Assembly (NCBI GenBank): GCA_037957365.1
Contig: JARHVA010001427.1
Coordinates: 1,202,001 to 1,266,000, forward strand
Direction of reading: 5' to 3'
DNA length: 64,000 nt
Source: Torreya grandis
Lineage: Eukaryota; Streptophyta; Pinopsida; Cupressales; Taxaceae
Shown here: in pieces, positions 46,654-57,109 of the stretch
Layout: every line of letters starts with the position of its first letter
Numbering within the stretch: the stretch's first letter is position 1
Program-made: the position numbers and the translations under genes
The notes under the pieces: generated by a model
Told to the model about the DNA's origin: nothing
Databases searched by the model: none
Seen by the model: the letters and a program-made list of their open reading frames with translations, nothing else

Positions 46654-47400
46654 ATCTCCCACTTGGAGATAAATAGCTACACTGTACCTGTACCTGTACC
46701 CCATCTAATCTATTTCCTGGTTTGTATCCCTCTTCAAGATCAATCCTAAAGACAACCCACCACACAACTTGTGATGTACCTCCTGTCATCTGAGTACCCT
46801 ACCACATCCGAACCTACAAACCCATGTAGTGAAGTCCTGACCCTACATAGCATGAATCCCTGCTGCTGGTCCTTCTCAAATACCTGAGAACCCACTTCTC
46901 AGAATTGGCTCCTAACTCTCTAACAGCTCCCACTGCTTGGGAAAACTTAGGTATATACCAGACCTCATGTGATTTCAGACACTGAACTATCCAGCCCTTG
47001 GTGCACTCCAATTTTGCATCCTGCATAATGAACCTCGCCAACACCTGATTCACATCAGCTCCCACTGGAAACAAAATCAACCTGTGATCTCCATGTCTCC
47101 CATGCCAAAGAATTTTGCTGCTCCAAATTCTTCATAACAAAACACTGAACTAATCTTACCCTTAGTTTAGCAAAAACCTGTATGTACAATCTTTCTAGCA
47201 AACATACCATCCACATATAGCAATAGAATAATGTCATGACTCATCATCCACCCAGTAAGGCAAACCATAGTAGTTACCTGACATTGACTAAAGCCATGCT
47301 TCATCCTCCACCTGTCAAAACCTGTACCACTGTCCTGCAGCTCCTCAAGACCATATGCCTTGGTGTCCATTCTCTCTATTCTTCAGCTAAGGTATCCATT
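46560..47400 (-). pseudogene. Copia reverse transcriptase and RNase H fragment
   Basis: 47370-47167 on the minus strand encodes WRMKHGFSQCQ, then HDIILLLYVDGMF. The active site YVDG (47217-47206) replaces YVDD. The next frame (47237-47055) resembles the KQFAMKDLG-type block. 47080-46814 gives VLRYLRRTSSRDSCY and HYMGL, the start of the copia RNase H (W.LRYL.GT). At least two frameshifts separate these pieces. Only the 3' half of RT is present; the fingers region has been deleted together with integrase. Confidence 0.8.
46654..46664 (-). other. Polypurine tract of the copia element
   Basis: AAGTGGGAGAT on the minus strand directly precedes TGTTAGG of the 3' LTR, the usual copia arrangement. 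Confidence 0.85.
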
Positions 47401-47609
47401 CATCTTTGTGCTTTCTTCCCACTGGCATCCCTACCAAATCTCTGCTTGGTTCAGCAATATCTCCATGCAATGCTCCCACTGTTTCCTGGATCCTTCCTGC
47501 TCTATAATCAGCAACAAGTATAAAGAAGAGGAACAACAAATTTGAGGCTTAATTACATCTTTAGTCCTCCATATGGGTGTTTGAGACTCCTTGATAGCTC
47601 ACTATCCAC

Positions 47610-47800
47610 CCAAAATCTGTTACAGTGACTGACCTCGGTCACCCCATAGTCTACATCTGACCGACATCGGTTCCCATGCGTCTGTCCCTGACTACCGACC
47701 CTGTCGACATCGATGTCCCTGTTTCTGACGTCGGTCCTCCTGACTGATGTCAGTCTTACCTACTACCAACGTCAGTTTTCCTGCCAACACCAGTACCTAT
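47610..47800 (-). repeat. Palindrome array inside the copia internal region
   Basis: At least seven copies, including GACCTCGGTC, GACCGACATCGGTTC, CTACCGACC, TCGACATCGATG, CTGACGTCGGTCC, GACTGATGTCAGTC and CCAACGTCAG. It is denser than in the LTRs and sits between the RT fragment and the protease/pre-integrase piece, exactly where integrase has been lost. No coding frame runs through it. Confidence 0.65.
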
Positions 47801-47935
47801 GTTTCCTGTGAGTGATGACATTTTACCCGCAAGCTCCTTTGAATCAATCCCCATGTCCAAACTACCCTGCTCAGAAGTGTCCAGCCCCATCCACTGGTCT
47901 CTGTCCACCATCTCCTCCAAGTACACCAAGGCTTT

Positions 47936-48352
47936 CTAGTTCTTAAGCCTGTTAAATATATCTATCTTCCGCTTAAGAACATGCATCTCCTTCCTGCTCA
48001 TGTAACCAAGCCTACGAAGCCACATCTCTGCAACAAAAGAAGAATTAGTAATATAAACAAGTAGATAAAGAGTACCTATTTTATTACCACTAGCTAATTC
48101 AAGAGCATCTGCTATGAGAGCTCTCGTGTATCTCTCATCACCCAACCTTTCTGAATAAATTAGCCATATCTCCAAACTTGGGACCTGCATGACCTCCTTC
48201 AACACCCATGTGTTGGCTGCCTGCGATTTCAGCTTCACTTCCCCTTTGCCAATTCTTTGGCAAGGCTCACCAGCTCCTCTCCCTAGGGCTGCATGGAAAG
48301 AGGCAATCAAATTTGTTATCCAAGATTCAACTTTATCCAAGAAACCTTCCAA
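47936..48352 (-). pseudogene. Copia protease end and GAG-pre-integrase domain
   Basis: This is the longest open frame of the window (138 codons). It begins around ESWITNLIASFHAA. In copia proteases the matching site reads W-I-x-D-S-G-A-S-x-H, so here the catalytic DSG has become NLI. Then follow GEVKLKSQAANTWVLKEV, QVPSLEIWLI, GTLYLLV and WLRRLGYMSRKEM. The latter is the GAG-pre-integrase zinc motif start (H.RLGH.S), with His replaced by Tyr. ATG at 48350 is not a natural start. The frame is kept open over 400 bases although the catalytic residues are gone. Confidence 0.75.
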
Positions 48353-48593
48353 AACATCCTATGCAACAACACCTACAACATCTGCATCTTTAGTTCCTTC
48401 ATGCTGATCTGCTACCAACCAACAATATTCTTTTACCTACTCTTTCTTTCCATATGACCGTTGGTGACCACCTGTGCTTTTCAACTCCTCCATTCTTAGC
48501 TTACTTTGATCTACCATTGCTCTATTCCCACACGATTAGAAACCCCTGAGAGTGACCTATAACCAAACACAAAACCTGCTCCCTACAACCTTA

Positions 48594-48605
48594 GCTTTGA
48601 TACCA
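48594..48605 (-). other. Primer-binding site of the copia element
   Basis: TGGTATCAAAGC on the minus strand, two bases inside the 5' LTR. It matches the initiator tRNA-Met site TGGTATCAGAGC except for one base. Confidence 0.85.
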
Positions 48606-48607
48606 CG

Positions 48608-49748
48608 TGTTGGGATAAATAACCAGAAGCACACAATTGATTACTAAGCAACTTAATATGCAAAAATTAACCATAATACACAAGTAACTAGAACTCAGAA
48701 ATAACACATGATATGAGAGACAATACACAACTTGTATTAAAACTCTTGAAGAAAAGAATACAATAAAGAAGATGCCACTTCTTCTCCACCACCTCTTCAG
48801 AGGCTTCCCACACCTCAAGTGAACATTAATTCTCTCCTCAAAGCTCTCTCTCTTAGGTCCCAACACCCAACTCAAACTCTGAGTTGGTGTTCACCTCATA
48901 CCCGTGCTCCACGCACACCACAAGTGCTCCACGCACTCCACAAGTAGACAACCATACTTCAAGTAGATCTCCCCTGAACCTACAACAACCTACACCTCAA
49001 TAGACCTTACTTATGGAAGGAACTCCCTTGCCTTCCTCTCTGCTCTATCTGAGTACACACCTATACTCCAAGTAGATCCTGCCTGATTCTGCTCCATGTT
49101 GTGTTGTTGTCCTATCTGATCTTGCACACCTGCAAATCAACCTAGTTATGCACACCTATGAGCCTTGACCTTGCACACACATACACCTGCATATCAACGA
49201 TCTTACTTACCATGCAGATCTCCTATAAAGGCCATGCTCACTTGATGACCAAGATCATACATACATGAAGAACCCTGCTGATTCTCCAATCTAGCACCCA
49301 CACCTGGTACTGTGGCACTAAGAGGAATGCACCATTACTCTACCTCTCTCTGAAGGAGCTATTTGCTCTCTTACTCCCTATCACAAGTTTCCAATACAAC
49401 CATGAGTCTATTATATAGATCTCATCCAAACAATAATTAGACATCTAATTACAATAATTAGATCCTCAGCTCCTAGTCTAAAATTAGCTCTCATCATGCA
49501 AACACTTGGTTCGTTAACTGACTACCCATAATATACTTGTAGTCGAACCACACAGGCAACCGACATCGGTCCCTGTCCACCTGGGGGTCACTGACGCCAG
49601 CTGACTTCTGACCGATGTTGGTTGCTTCCTGTCTCCCACCTGTCGTCGTCGGTTGGCCTAACCGACGCCGGTGTCTGTGACACTCCGCAACTCCTCTGCA
49701 ACTCTTCCATGTCTGCATCAGTGAAGCTTTTAGCTCCACAACCTAACA
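48608..49748 (-). repeat. 5' LTR of the copia element
   Basis: This is the promoter-bearing copy. It keeps more CG dinucleotides in its palindrome array (49553-49672) than the other LTR, for example AACCGACGCCGGTG and CGTCGTCGGTTGG. The sense-strand TATATAA lies near 49414. Confidence 0.9.
49553..49672 (-). promoter_or_regulatory. Palindrome array in copia 5' LTR U3
   Basis: Copies include CAACCGACATCGGTCC, CACTGACGCCAGCTGAC, GACCGATGTTGGTTG, GTCGTCGGTTGGCC and AACCGACGCCGGTGTC. It corresponds base for base to 46458-46570 but retains more CG, so the array was present at insertion and the other copy has lost CG by transition. Confidence 0.55.
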
Positions 49749-49753
49749 CTATT

Positions 49754-50592
49754 TTATAGATTTCTCAAAAACTTCATCCATATTGGGTCCATGTAGGTTG
49801 ACATCAATGTTGATTTGAGGGTTCAAACCCAAAATAAACTTTCTAAACTGAAACCTCTCATCACCTTGATACTCTGGCACATATTTTAGGAGTTAGGTGA
49901 ACTTCTCCCAATAAGTAGTGACTGACATATCTCCTTGTCAAATATTTTTAAATTCTATCATCTTTCCATCAAAGTAAAACTATGGAAACCATAATTTTTT
50001 TATGTAGGATAGAAATTGTTCCCATATGGTCGTTTTTGTAGAAAATTTTCTTTCAACCTTCAATTTTTCCTACCAATTTGATGCTTCACCCGAGATTTGG
50101 TAAGCTCCCTAAATATATTTGGTTTCCTAAAAAAAATTCAAAGTTTAAAATACTTTTCCATTTAAATAATCCAATTTTTTGTTCCATCCCCAAGTATTAC
50201 ACCATTGTACTTAGGTGGGGATATTTATTTTAGGTCTCTTTCCAACTTAGTTTTAAATCAATCCCACTTTGGTGGGGGATCATTTCAAATATTTCCATTA
50301 AGATTTTATTGATTTTGTTAGACTACATTCTAGTCATCTTCATCATTGATTTTATTTCCTAGGGTTTCCTCATGACCTTATCCATGAGTAAGGTCATGTA
50401 CTTGTTGTTCTAGGATACCCATCCTCTCTTGAGTAATGGTTACCATAGCCAATATTAGGTCAAGTTTAGCTTAAATTTCTTCTCCATTTTGATCACTTCA
50501 GTTGTTGTTACATGTTTGGGCCATAGTAACTTGATGGATCAAATATTTTTCAAATTTGCAATGTAGCAAGACCATTAGGTCTAAGTGTTGAA
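49754..50592 (-). pseudogene. Gag capsid region of the 18.5 kb gypsy element
   Basis: The minus strand reads FKNIXQGDMSVTTYWEKFT, then LLKYVPEYQGDERFQFRKFI and LGLNPQINIDV. This is the classic retrotrans_gag block (F..LKQG.M.V..Y...F..L..Y.P......R...F..GL). It forms the virus-like particle. It starts near the PBS at 50593 and is cut at 49754 by the copia element; the continuation lies left of 45509. Confidence 0.75.
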
Positions 50593-50609
50593 GCTTGTCT
50601 GTAATACCA
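50593..50609 (-). other. Primer-binding site (initiator tRNA-Met type)
   Basis: TGGTATTACAGACAAGC on the minus strand lies three bases inside the 5' LTR. The usual plant initiator Met site begins TGGTATCAGAGC, so this is a diverged version. Confidence 0.7.
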
Positions 50610-50612
50610 TGA

Positions 50613-53600
50613 TGTGACATCCCCTTCAGGGTATAGTTAAACTAGTCATTTTTTAAATAATAGATTTACTTTCTAATCGAAGGTTATATGGCATAATATA
50701 AATCATATATACATTTTGACTTCTATTTAGCATTGAAGGAACAACTTATAGTGATCAATTTAGCTTATAATTCTACTTCATAAAAAATATACCATAATTA
50801 ATTACATGTACTTAAAATCAAGGATAAATAATTTGCATAAATCAAAAGTGTGCTACAATTTGTTTTGCATGCTTATTACATGAAATCAATTACTAACATG
50901 CCATACACTTAATGAAAACTAAATGTAATTTACATCATAACATCAACATCTCAAACATAAGTAGTTAAAATAAAGACTTATTTAAATAATTTGACTCTAT
51001 CCATTACACTTATTTACTGTTGTAATGAACTATGACATTTTAACTATACATTACAATAACATAATACATTTATTTCTTGACTTGAACACCCAATTATCAT
51101 TTCAAATTAACAACATTATAAATCATGCATATATGATCTAAATTTGATTGAAACTAATATACATCTAGGACTAATCAAATGTCCCTATGATTTTTATAAT
51201 CATCTTTGTTGAACATTTGATTCTTTGCCAACTAAGTAATTAAATGAGTTATCATATACCAAAAGTAGACCAAATTGATGCAAAGAGGGAGAGTATTATA
51301 GAGGAATATTCCTCTAACCAGAGAACCTTTTGGATCCCCACATGCCTCTCATCCATTAAGAGTGGCCCCACCCTTCATGAATAGGATAGATAAGAGTCCA
51401 AAAACAAAGAAAGAGATCATTGTGTAACTTTCCAACACCATAGATACTCCATGCATCTTCAGGTGAGTTTGACTATGAATCAAGACTTGAATTAAAATGT
51501 TCTCAATGTACACTACCCATATACACTACTTACAACTATGAGTTTTAGTTTCACTAAGTACCCCTTGTTGAATCTTAACTCATTAGATAACTGAGTCATT
51601 GTGTAGGTCTAACTAGGGTACCTTCCCATATTTTAGACCACATGTCTTGCATCCGCTACTCTCATCCCAAGGTTTCCTTGACCTAGACATCTCATAGGTA
51701 ATGGTTCTAGACAATCCTTATTACCAATTATTTGTTTTCATAAGAATGTGATTACAAGATTAATCTTTACATGGGTATCCTATACCACCCATGTAATCAT
51801 CATCTTGTTTGTACATTAGCAAAATTTTAGTTTAATAAAATAGAAACTCTATTATAAACCTACTTTATTACACTTGATTTCTATGGTTTGATGTTTAACA
51901 GGGACATTCTGACCTCAAACCAAAGTTTTTCACCTTACTTCCTATCTACTCATTAATGAAACATATTAATGGTTAAGCTAAGTGTAAACATAATATAGAA
52001 TAAATAGTGATCATTCATCCTTATCCATTTATACATTATTATTGCCAGTGATGCTATCTAAGTCTACTTTAAAATATCATTATTGGGTTGTTATAAATGC
52101 CATGAAATATATCCAAGGATTTCATTCTCATAACCATATCATTTTCAAAGATTATCATAAATAGCGATAAAATATTATTGGTAAACCAAAAACTCCACTT
52201 AAATAATTTAAGGTAAAAACAGTCCTTCATTAATAACTAGTTCATCAAGACACATAGTTTGTAATATCTATTAAGGTTACAATTTTTATTTTTCATTTAA
52301 AAATCAATCAGAGCTAACCCTAACTCCTATGTGGGATTATTACACTTACATTTTTACATTTATTATAAATAGTAAAGGATTTATTATAAAGAGTGAATTA
52401 AATATTTTTCCAGATTAACAAGTCAATCATCTCATTTCATACACCATTTAATTTTGTGGATGTTATTAAAAACTTTCATTCATTCATATCTTACCTAAAT
52501 AATATTGTGACATTTATTGCCTAATTTAATAATTTAGTGTATTTGAAAAACTATTGTTTAAGTTCTATAGCTTAACAATATAGCTTCAACTTTATCTTAT
52601 TATAGTTTAAGGATAATTCCCTGACTCTAATATTATGAATAGTATTGTATAATCAAATATTAGTGATTATTCATTTATTTCATATCGTAAATAGTATGGT
52701 AAAATTTTAAAAAAATATTTATTGCTATTTACTGGGATTATTAATTGCATAAACCTTCACCAAGCATAGTGGGGTGAATTTGGGTTATTTATTTTATTTT
52801 GGTTCCTTTTCTTGTTGTGGTAACACAAGATTGAATGCATATATTTTATTTATTTATTTGCTTTCTTAATTTCTAAACACTATGCCAAGCATAATAAAAT
52901 AATATTAACATTCAATGTAAAATGCCATTTTTCATTTTCAAGTCCAAAAAGAATACTTAGAATTAAGGTGCCACTATACAAAAGCTTATGTGGAAATATA
53001 TGAGGCCAATAAATAAATTTTGCTGGAGATATGTCACGTTAATGTATAATGGGTTGCATAAATAAAACAAATTGATATTAATATTATCTAATTCATATAA
53101 GAGGGGGGAACTATAGCTAGAAAAAGATAAGATAAAATTTATTTAATAGACATATATGGCACTTAGAAAACTATAGGTGTTTACTTTCTTCTTTTTATTT
53201 CATTTTCAGACACATTACTAGATTATAAAGGGAAAGAGGGGTGCCATACTTTAGCAGTAATAAAAAAACAAGTACTCATTTTATTTATCTTTCTAAAGCC
53301 TATTACAAATTTTAAAATCAGATGGCATAGTATTGTATCAATTAGTTTAATCAAGAAAAAATAAAAATCTAAATATTTCAACATGAAAGTATACCAGACA
53401 GGAAAATAAGAAGTGTCATAGCTAGGAATAAGATTTTATTTAGAGCAATAGTCTAAAAAGCTAATTTTATTTATCTTAGGGGCTATATATCTCAAATAAT
53501 AACTGAGGAATGGGTTGCTAGAAAAATATACTCCAATCTCTTCCTTTACTAGTTGATTATATCTACTCATCAACTAAGTGTGAATTATTCATATTTTTAT

Positions 53601-55409
53601 TGACCATTTTCTTAACTACTTATTGTTAATTACATTTAAATATTAGCTACCAATTTTGTCTAATCTCTATCTTAAATAGGTAAAATTCAAGATAATTTTT
53701 CTTTTTAATTTACAAATTAAAAATAGAAATAAATTGATATTAGAGACAAATCAGATTAACCAAAAAATGAGGGGGGGTTGATTTAGCTTACATAAAGACT
53801 TAAATAAAAATAAACACATTGCCTGAGAATGTCCTCTCTTAAAGACATTAATAAACACTATTTAGGATTGATTACTTATTTATTCATTTAATTACTAGAT
53901 GGAGTGTACTACTACCACCCAGATGAGTACCTGAACTAAGGTGCCATACTAACTATTTTCCTTCTGAGGTAAAATCAACTATCATATTGATATGTTTTTT
54001 CAATCTAATACCATTGGCTTCATTTATAAATTTAAGGTAGATAATTATTTTTATGTCTTATTATTTTTATGTCAGGAAGAGTATACACATTATTCAAGGA
54101 TTACACCATAAACATATTAAATTATTGGTTTAATCAATAACCAATAGATCAAATCACTAGAATAGCATAGATGATTACAACAACACATTTAAAATACCTA
54201 GGTCTGATGCTATTTTGGGAGTACTTCATCCTCTTCTATAAATTCTTCTCTTTCCTAAATCTACTACTCCTTTCTTCTAAATAAAACCCTTTTCTCCAAA
54301 ATAATATCCTTCCTCCTTCATTAACCTAGTTTTTTTCCCTTTGGCATTCAAAAGGTCAATAAATAAATTCAAGCATTCAATTAGTTTCACCCAATTCACT
54401 ATTTACTTCATCTATTTCACTATTTCCCCATATGATGCAATGAGTAAGAATGATTACATAAGGATATAAAAATAATTTTAGTCAATGTTTGAATTTAATA
54501 CCAACTTTCTTTTTGTCCTATAAAAGTGGTGTATTGGGTAAAGATTGCAAGTTTGATTTGAAATAAAAATTAAATGTTTAAAAATCCTTTTTATAACATT
54601 TATTTTTCTACCATGTGGTAAAATATTCTCAACCAAAATCATTTAATGCCTCTTAACCAGTCATGCATGTCCAAGGCTAGGTTGGAGTCCTTTCAAAGCT
54701 AATAGAGTTATTTAACAAATTTATATATTATTATTTTTATTTTATTTTTTTAAATAATTATTTTTGGAGTAAATAAAGGGTGAACACCTCACTAATAATT
54801 CAACCATAAAATTCCTTAAATTATTGTACAATGAGAAAGCATATTTAATTTAGCATAATAAGTTAGCATACCGAAAGAGGATAGGTCAAAAGGTAAGAAC
54901 TATAGCTAACCCTTATTTAGTATTCATATGGTATACTCAATTTACTCAATCAACACATCCTCTTTCTTGTTTCCTAACACCTTATATATTAAAACTCTCC
55001 TTTATGATACCCTCCCTCTCTACAGGTCCAGTGTAACCTGTGCTACAAATTCACACTAAGACAAGACCCATTAGCAGTTAATAAATATAAATATATATAT
55101 TAACAAGTAAATAATATAATGTTAAAGCATTAATGCATCCCTAAATCAATTGAAAATATGTTTTCTTAAACTGAAAAACTCAATGTCAACTTTAGGTTAG
55201 ATTCATGTGCATATCATTGATCATTTTAAGTCTCATAATAGTATAATGCATAGTTATAATCATCTTAATAATTTAGTCATTTAGTTTCACAATGATACTA
55301 ACATTCAATAAAATATTAATGTCACAAGTTTATCTATCTAAGTTTACGTGGCATACCACATTGACATGAGTAAGTAATTATTACATGCATATAAAAATGG
55401 GATATGACA
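50613..55409 (-). repeat. 5' LTR of the 18.5 kb gypsy element
   Basis: Partner of 36901-41657, ending GGGATATGACA (TGTCATATCCC on the sense strand). It contains an extra segment (54231-54342) with TTCTATAAATTC and pyrimidine-rich sequence that is missing from the other copy. Confidence 0.9.
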
Positions 55410-55414
55410 CAAAA

Positions 55415-56150
55415 CAAAAAATATGGGTACCAAAATATAATCCAGAGAAAGATAAGGGTCCAAATAATAAATAAATGTAAAAAATACCATTACCAAAGCT
55501 TTTAAAAATTCTCAATGATATACAATTACCAAAGGAACCAATTGTACCAAAACCACTAAAAATTAAACCATGTGAGATCCCTTTGTTGATCAATATCAAA
55601 TAACAAAATGGAAATCTTCTAAATGATTATGATAGTGATCATAATATTCCTAATACCAATATGGCATATGAATATTTTATCAAACTTCATCTTGATCCAC
55701 TCTATACCTTACCACATGATCTATTTATACCTACAAGACCTAGTACATATCAATTGAATCCATCTCTAAAAAGTATAGTTTTAAATATATATAAACAAAA
55801 TGAAAATCATATAACTCAATATGTGCATAAGGTATTCACATTTGAGGTGCACACAAATAAAAATAATGGCATACCAAAAAGGTCACAACCATAGTATGGC
55901 ACAATTCCTTATTTATATATAGATATGTTAAATGTATATCACATGTTAAAAAACAATATAAGAAGCTACATTTTTCCTATAATAATTATTACATTCATGA
56001 TTATGATCCTGATTATAGAATAGATTTATATGATCTTAATGATATTGACTACACAAAATATGAATATGATACACTTGATACTACCATAGATACATTAGTT
56101 ACAGTGTTAGAATCTAAAGTTAAAACCTAATTACCACATGATCATTATAG
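55415..56150 (+). pseudogene. Spacer region of element C polyprotein
   Basis: The plus frame continues from the gag fragment: WVPKYNPEKDKGPN, IPLPKLLKILNDIQLPKEP, then DSDHNIPNTNMAYEYFIKLH (open at 55661-55894), and an Asp/Tyr-rich stretch (DPDYRIDLYDLNDIDYTKYE) in a shifted frame up to 56130. It has no enzymatic motif. Low-complexity linkers of this kind occur around the protease in plant gypsy elements. The protease itself is not found. Confidence 0.45.
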
Positions 56151-56169
56151 TTGATCATTTGTATTCAAA

Positions 56170-56780
56170 GATAGATTCCATTATGTATGGTGATAACCTT
56201 AGTTATCACTACATCAATGTAAATTATCCAAACTAAGGGTATAATATTTCAAATATTCAAAAAAATCAAAATCTTTAAAAATCAAAAAATATTTTGATGT
56301 TCACATATTCTATTGGCTCCTTGGAGTCTATGTGTTAGTTCCATGTTGATGGATATCATACTAGTTACTTCTATATATACATTTTTCACACTTCTATTTG
56401 AGTGTGACACAAACATACACATATATGATTTATGCATTTATGGGTGTTGGGAATTCCCTATACTCATGTCACTAAGATGTTGGTGGAATCCACCTCTATT
56501 ATCATAATATATACATGTTATATCATTCTATGGTAATTTTACATTATCATGTTTAAGATTATATATCTACTTACACATGTAATTATCCATGCTTATATAT
56601 TTCATAGTGTACTTGATATGTTATGTACTTGACATTTTTTTTGCTAACACATTAGATTCATAGGCTAATATGATAGGTTTATGTTGATTTATTATGATTT
56701 GATAACATATTTGTTATGTCCAATACATCCCCTTTCCTCCAAAATGAGGGAGCCCTCTAAAAATTTCACAAATAAGAGAT
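56170..56780 (+). other. Non-coding tail of element C
   Basis: Homologous, in opposite orientation, to about 7250-7800 of element A. Shared blocks include CTATTGGCTCCTTGGAGTCT with ATGTGTTAGTTCCAT, ACTCATGTCA, ATCATGTTTAAG and ATTATGATTT. The open run at 56313-56507 is a chance frame inside this. Confidence 0.6.
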
Positions 56781-57109
56781 TTGTAGTTATTCTTTTTGTT
56801 CTTGTCGATGATGTCTACTCAAAACTTCAAAATATACATAGCCTTGATTTTATTTAGGAAGTAATAAACCTCTTTTAATTTATCTAAGAATAAATTATTG
56901 TTTATTTTCTTTTAGTATATCATGGCACTAACACTAAAAATTGATTTTCACTTGGGTTCTCTAGAGTCTATTTCCTTTTAAAGAGAAATAAACTCATTTT
57001 CCTCTATGGAAAATTAAGCTCTCTATGTATGACAAGTAAGCTTGAATGAATCATTTTCTATTTATCTTTCTCACTTCATAGTTTTTTGAATCTTTTAGAT
57101 TCCAATTGA
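56780..57109. other. Non-coding, nothing recognised
   Basis: AT-rich sequence between the tail of element C and the tandem array. No open frame or repeat partner was found. Confidence 0.4.

Larger units (their letters stand above)
45514..49748 (-). mobile_element. Internally deleted Ty1/copia element, TSD CTATT
   Basis: LTRs at 45514-46653 and 48608-49748 (1,140 and 1,141 bp) start TGTTGGG and end CTAACA. They are flanked by CTATT at 45509-45513 and 49749-49753. The PBS is at 48605-48594 and the PPT at 46664-46654, so it reads on the minus strand. The internal part is only 1,954 bp: a protease/GAG-pre-integrase piece joined to RT and RNase H, with most of gag and the integrase core missing. 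The LTRs differ at about 5 of the first 120 bases, making this the youngest large insertion in the window. Confidence 0.9.
36901..55409 (-). mobile_element. 18.5 kb chromovirus-type Ty3/gypsy element, TSD CAAAA
   Basis: LTRs lie at 36901-41657 and 50613-55409 (4,757 and 4,797 bp), both starting TGTGACATCCCC and ending ATGACA. They are flanked by CAAAA (36896-36900 and 55410-55414). On the minus strand the order is PBS (50609-50593), gag, protease, RT, RNase H, integrase with a C-terminal chromo-type region, and PPT (41669-41658), so the right LTR is the 5' one. By eye the first 170 LTR bases differ at roughly 20 or more sites, so the insertion is old. Gag is split by a copia element at 45514-49748. 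Confidence 0.9.
36299..56780 (+). mobile_element. Element C: old gag element, split by the 18.5 kb gypsy
   Basis: The left part (36299-36900) and right part (55410-56780) belong to one plus-strand element. The reading frame carries across the insertion when one CAAAA copy is removed: KSQVPK on the left continues as QKIWVPKYNPEKDKG on the right. The left part has ATG at 36299 and a gag zinc knuckle. The right part is a low-complexity spacer (to about 56150), then a non-coding tail (56170-56760) homologous to the tail of element A. No RT or integrase is present between gag and tail. Confidence 0.65.

Noticed and set aside
47236..47545. Plus-strand open frames of 95 and 61 codons in the copia element
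   Set aside because: They overlap the minus-strand RT, whose motifs (ILLLYVDGM) are clear; the plus frames have no recognisable motif.
48189..48407. Plus-strand open frames opposite the 138-codon copia frame
   Set aside because: They are antisense to the protease/GAG-pre-integrase frame.
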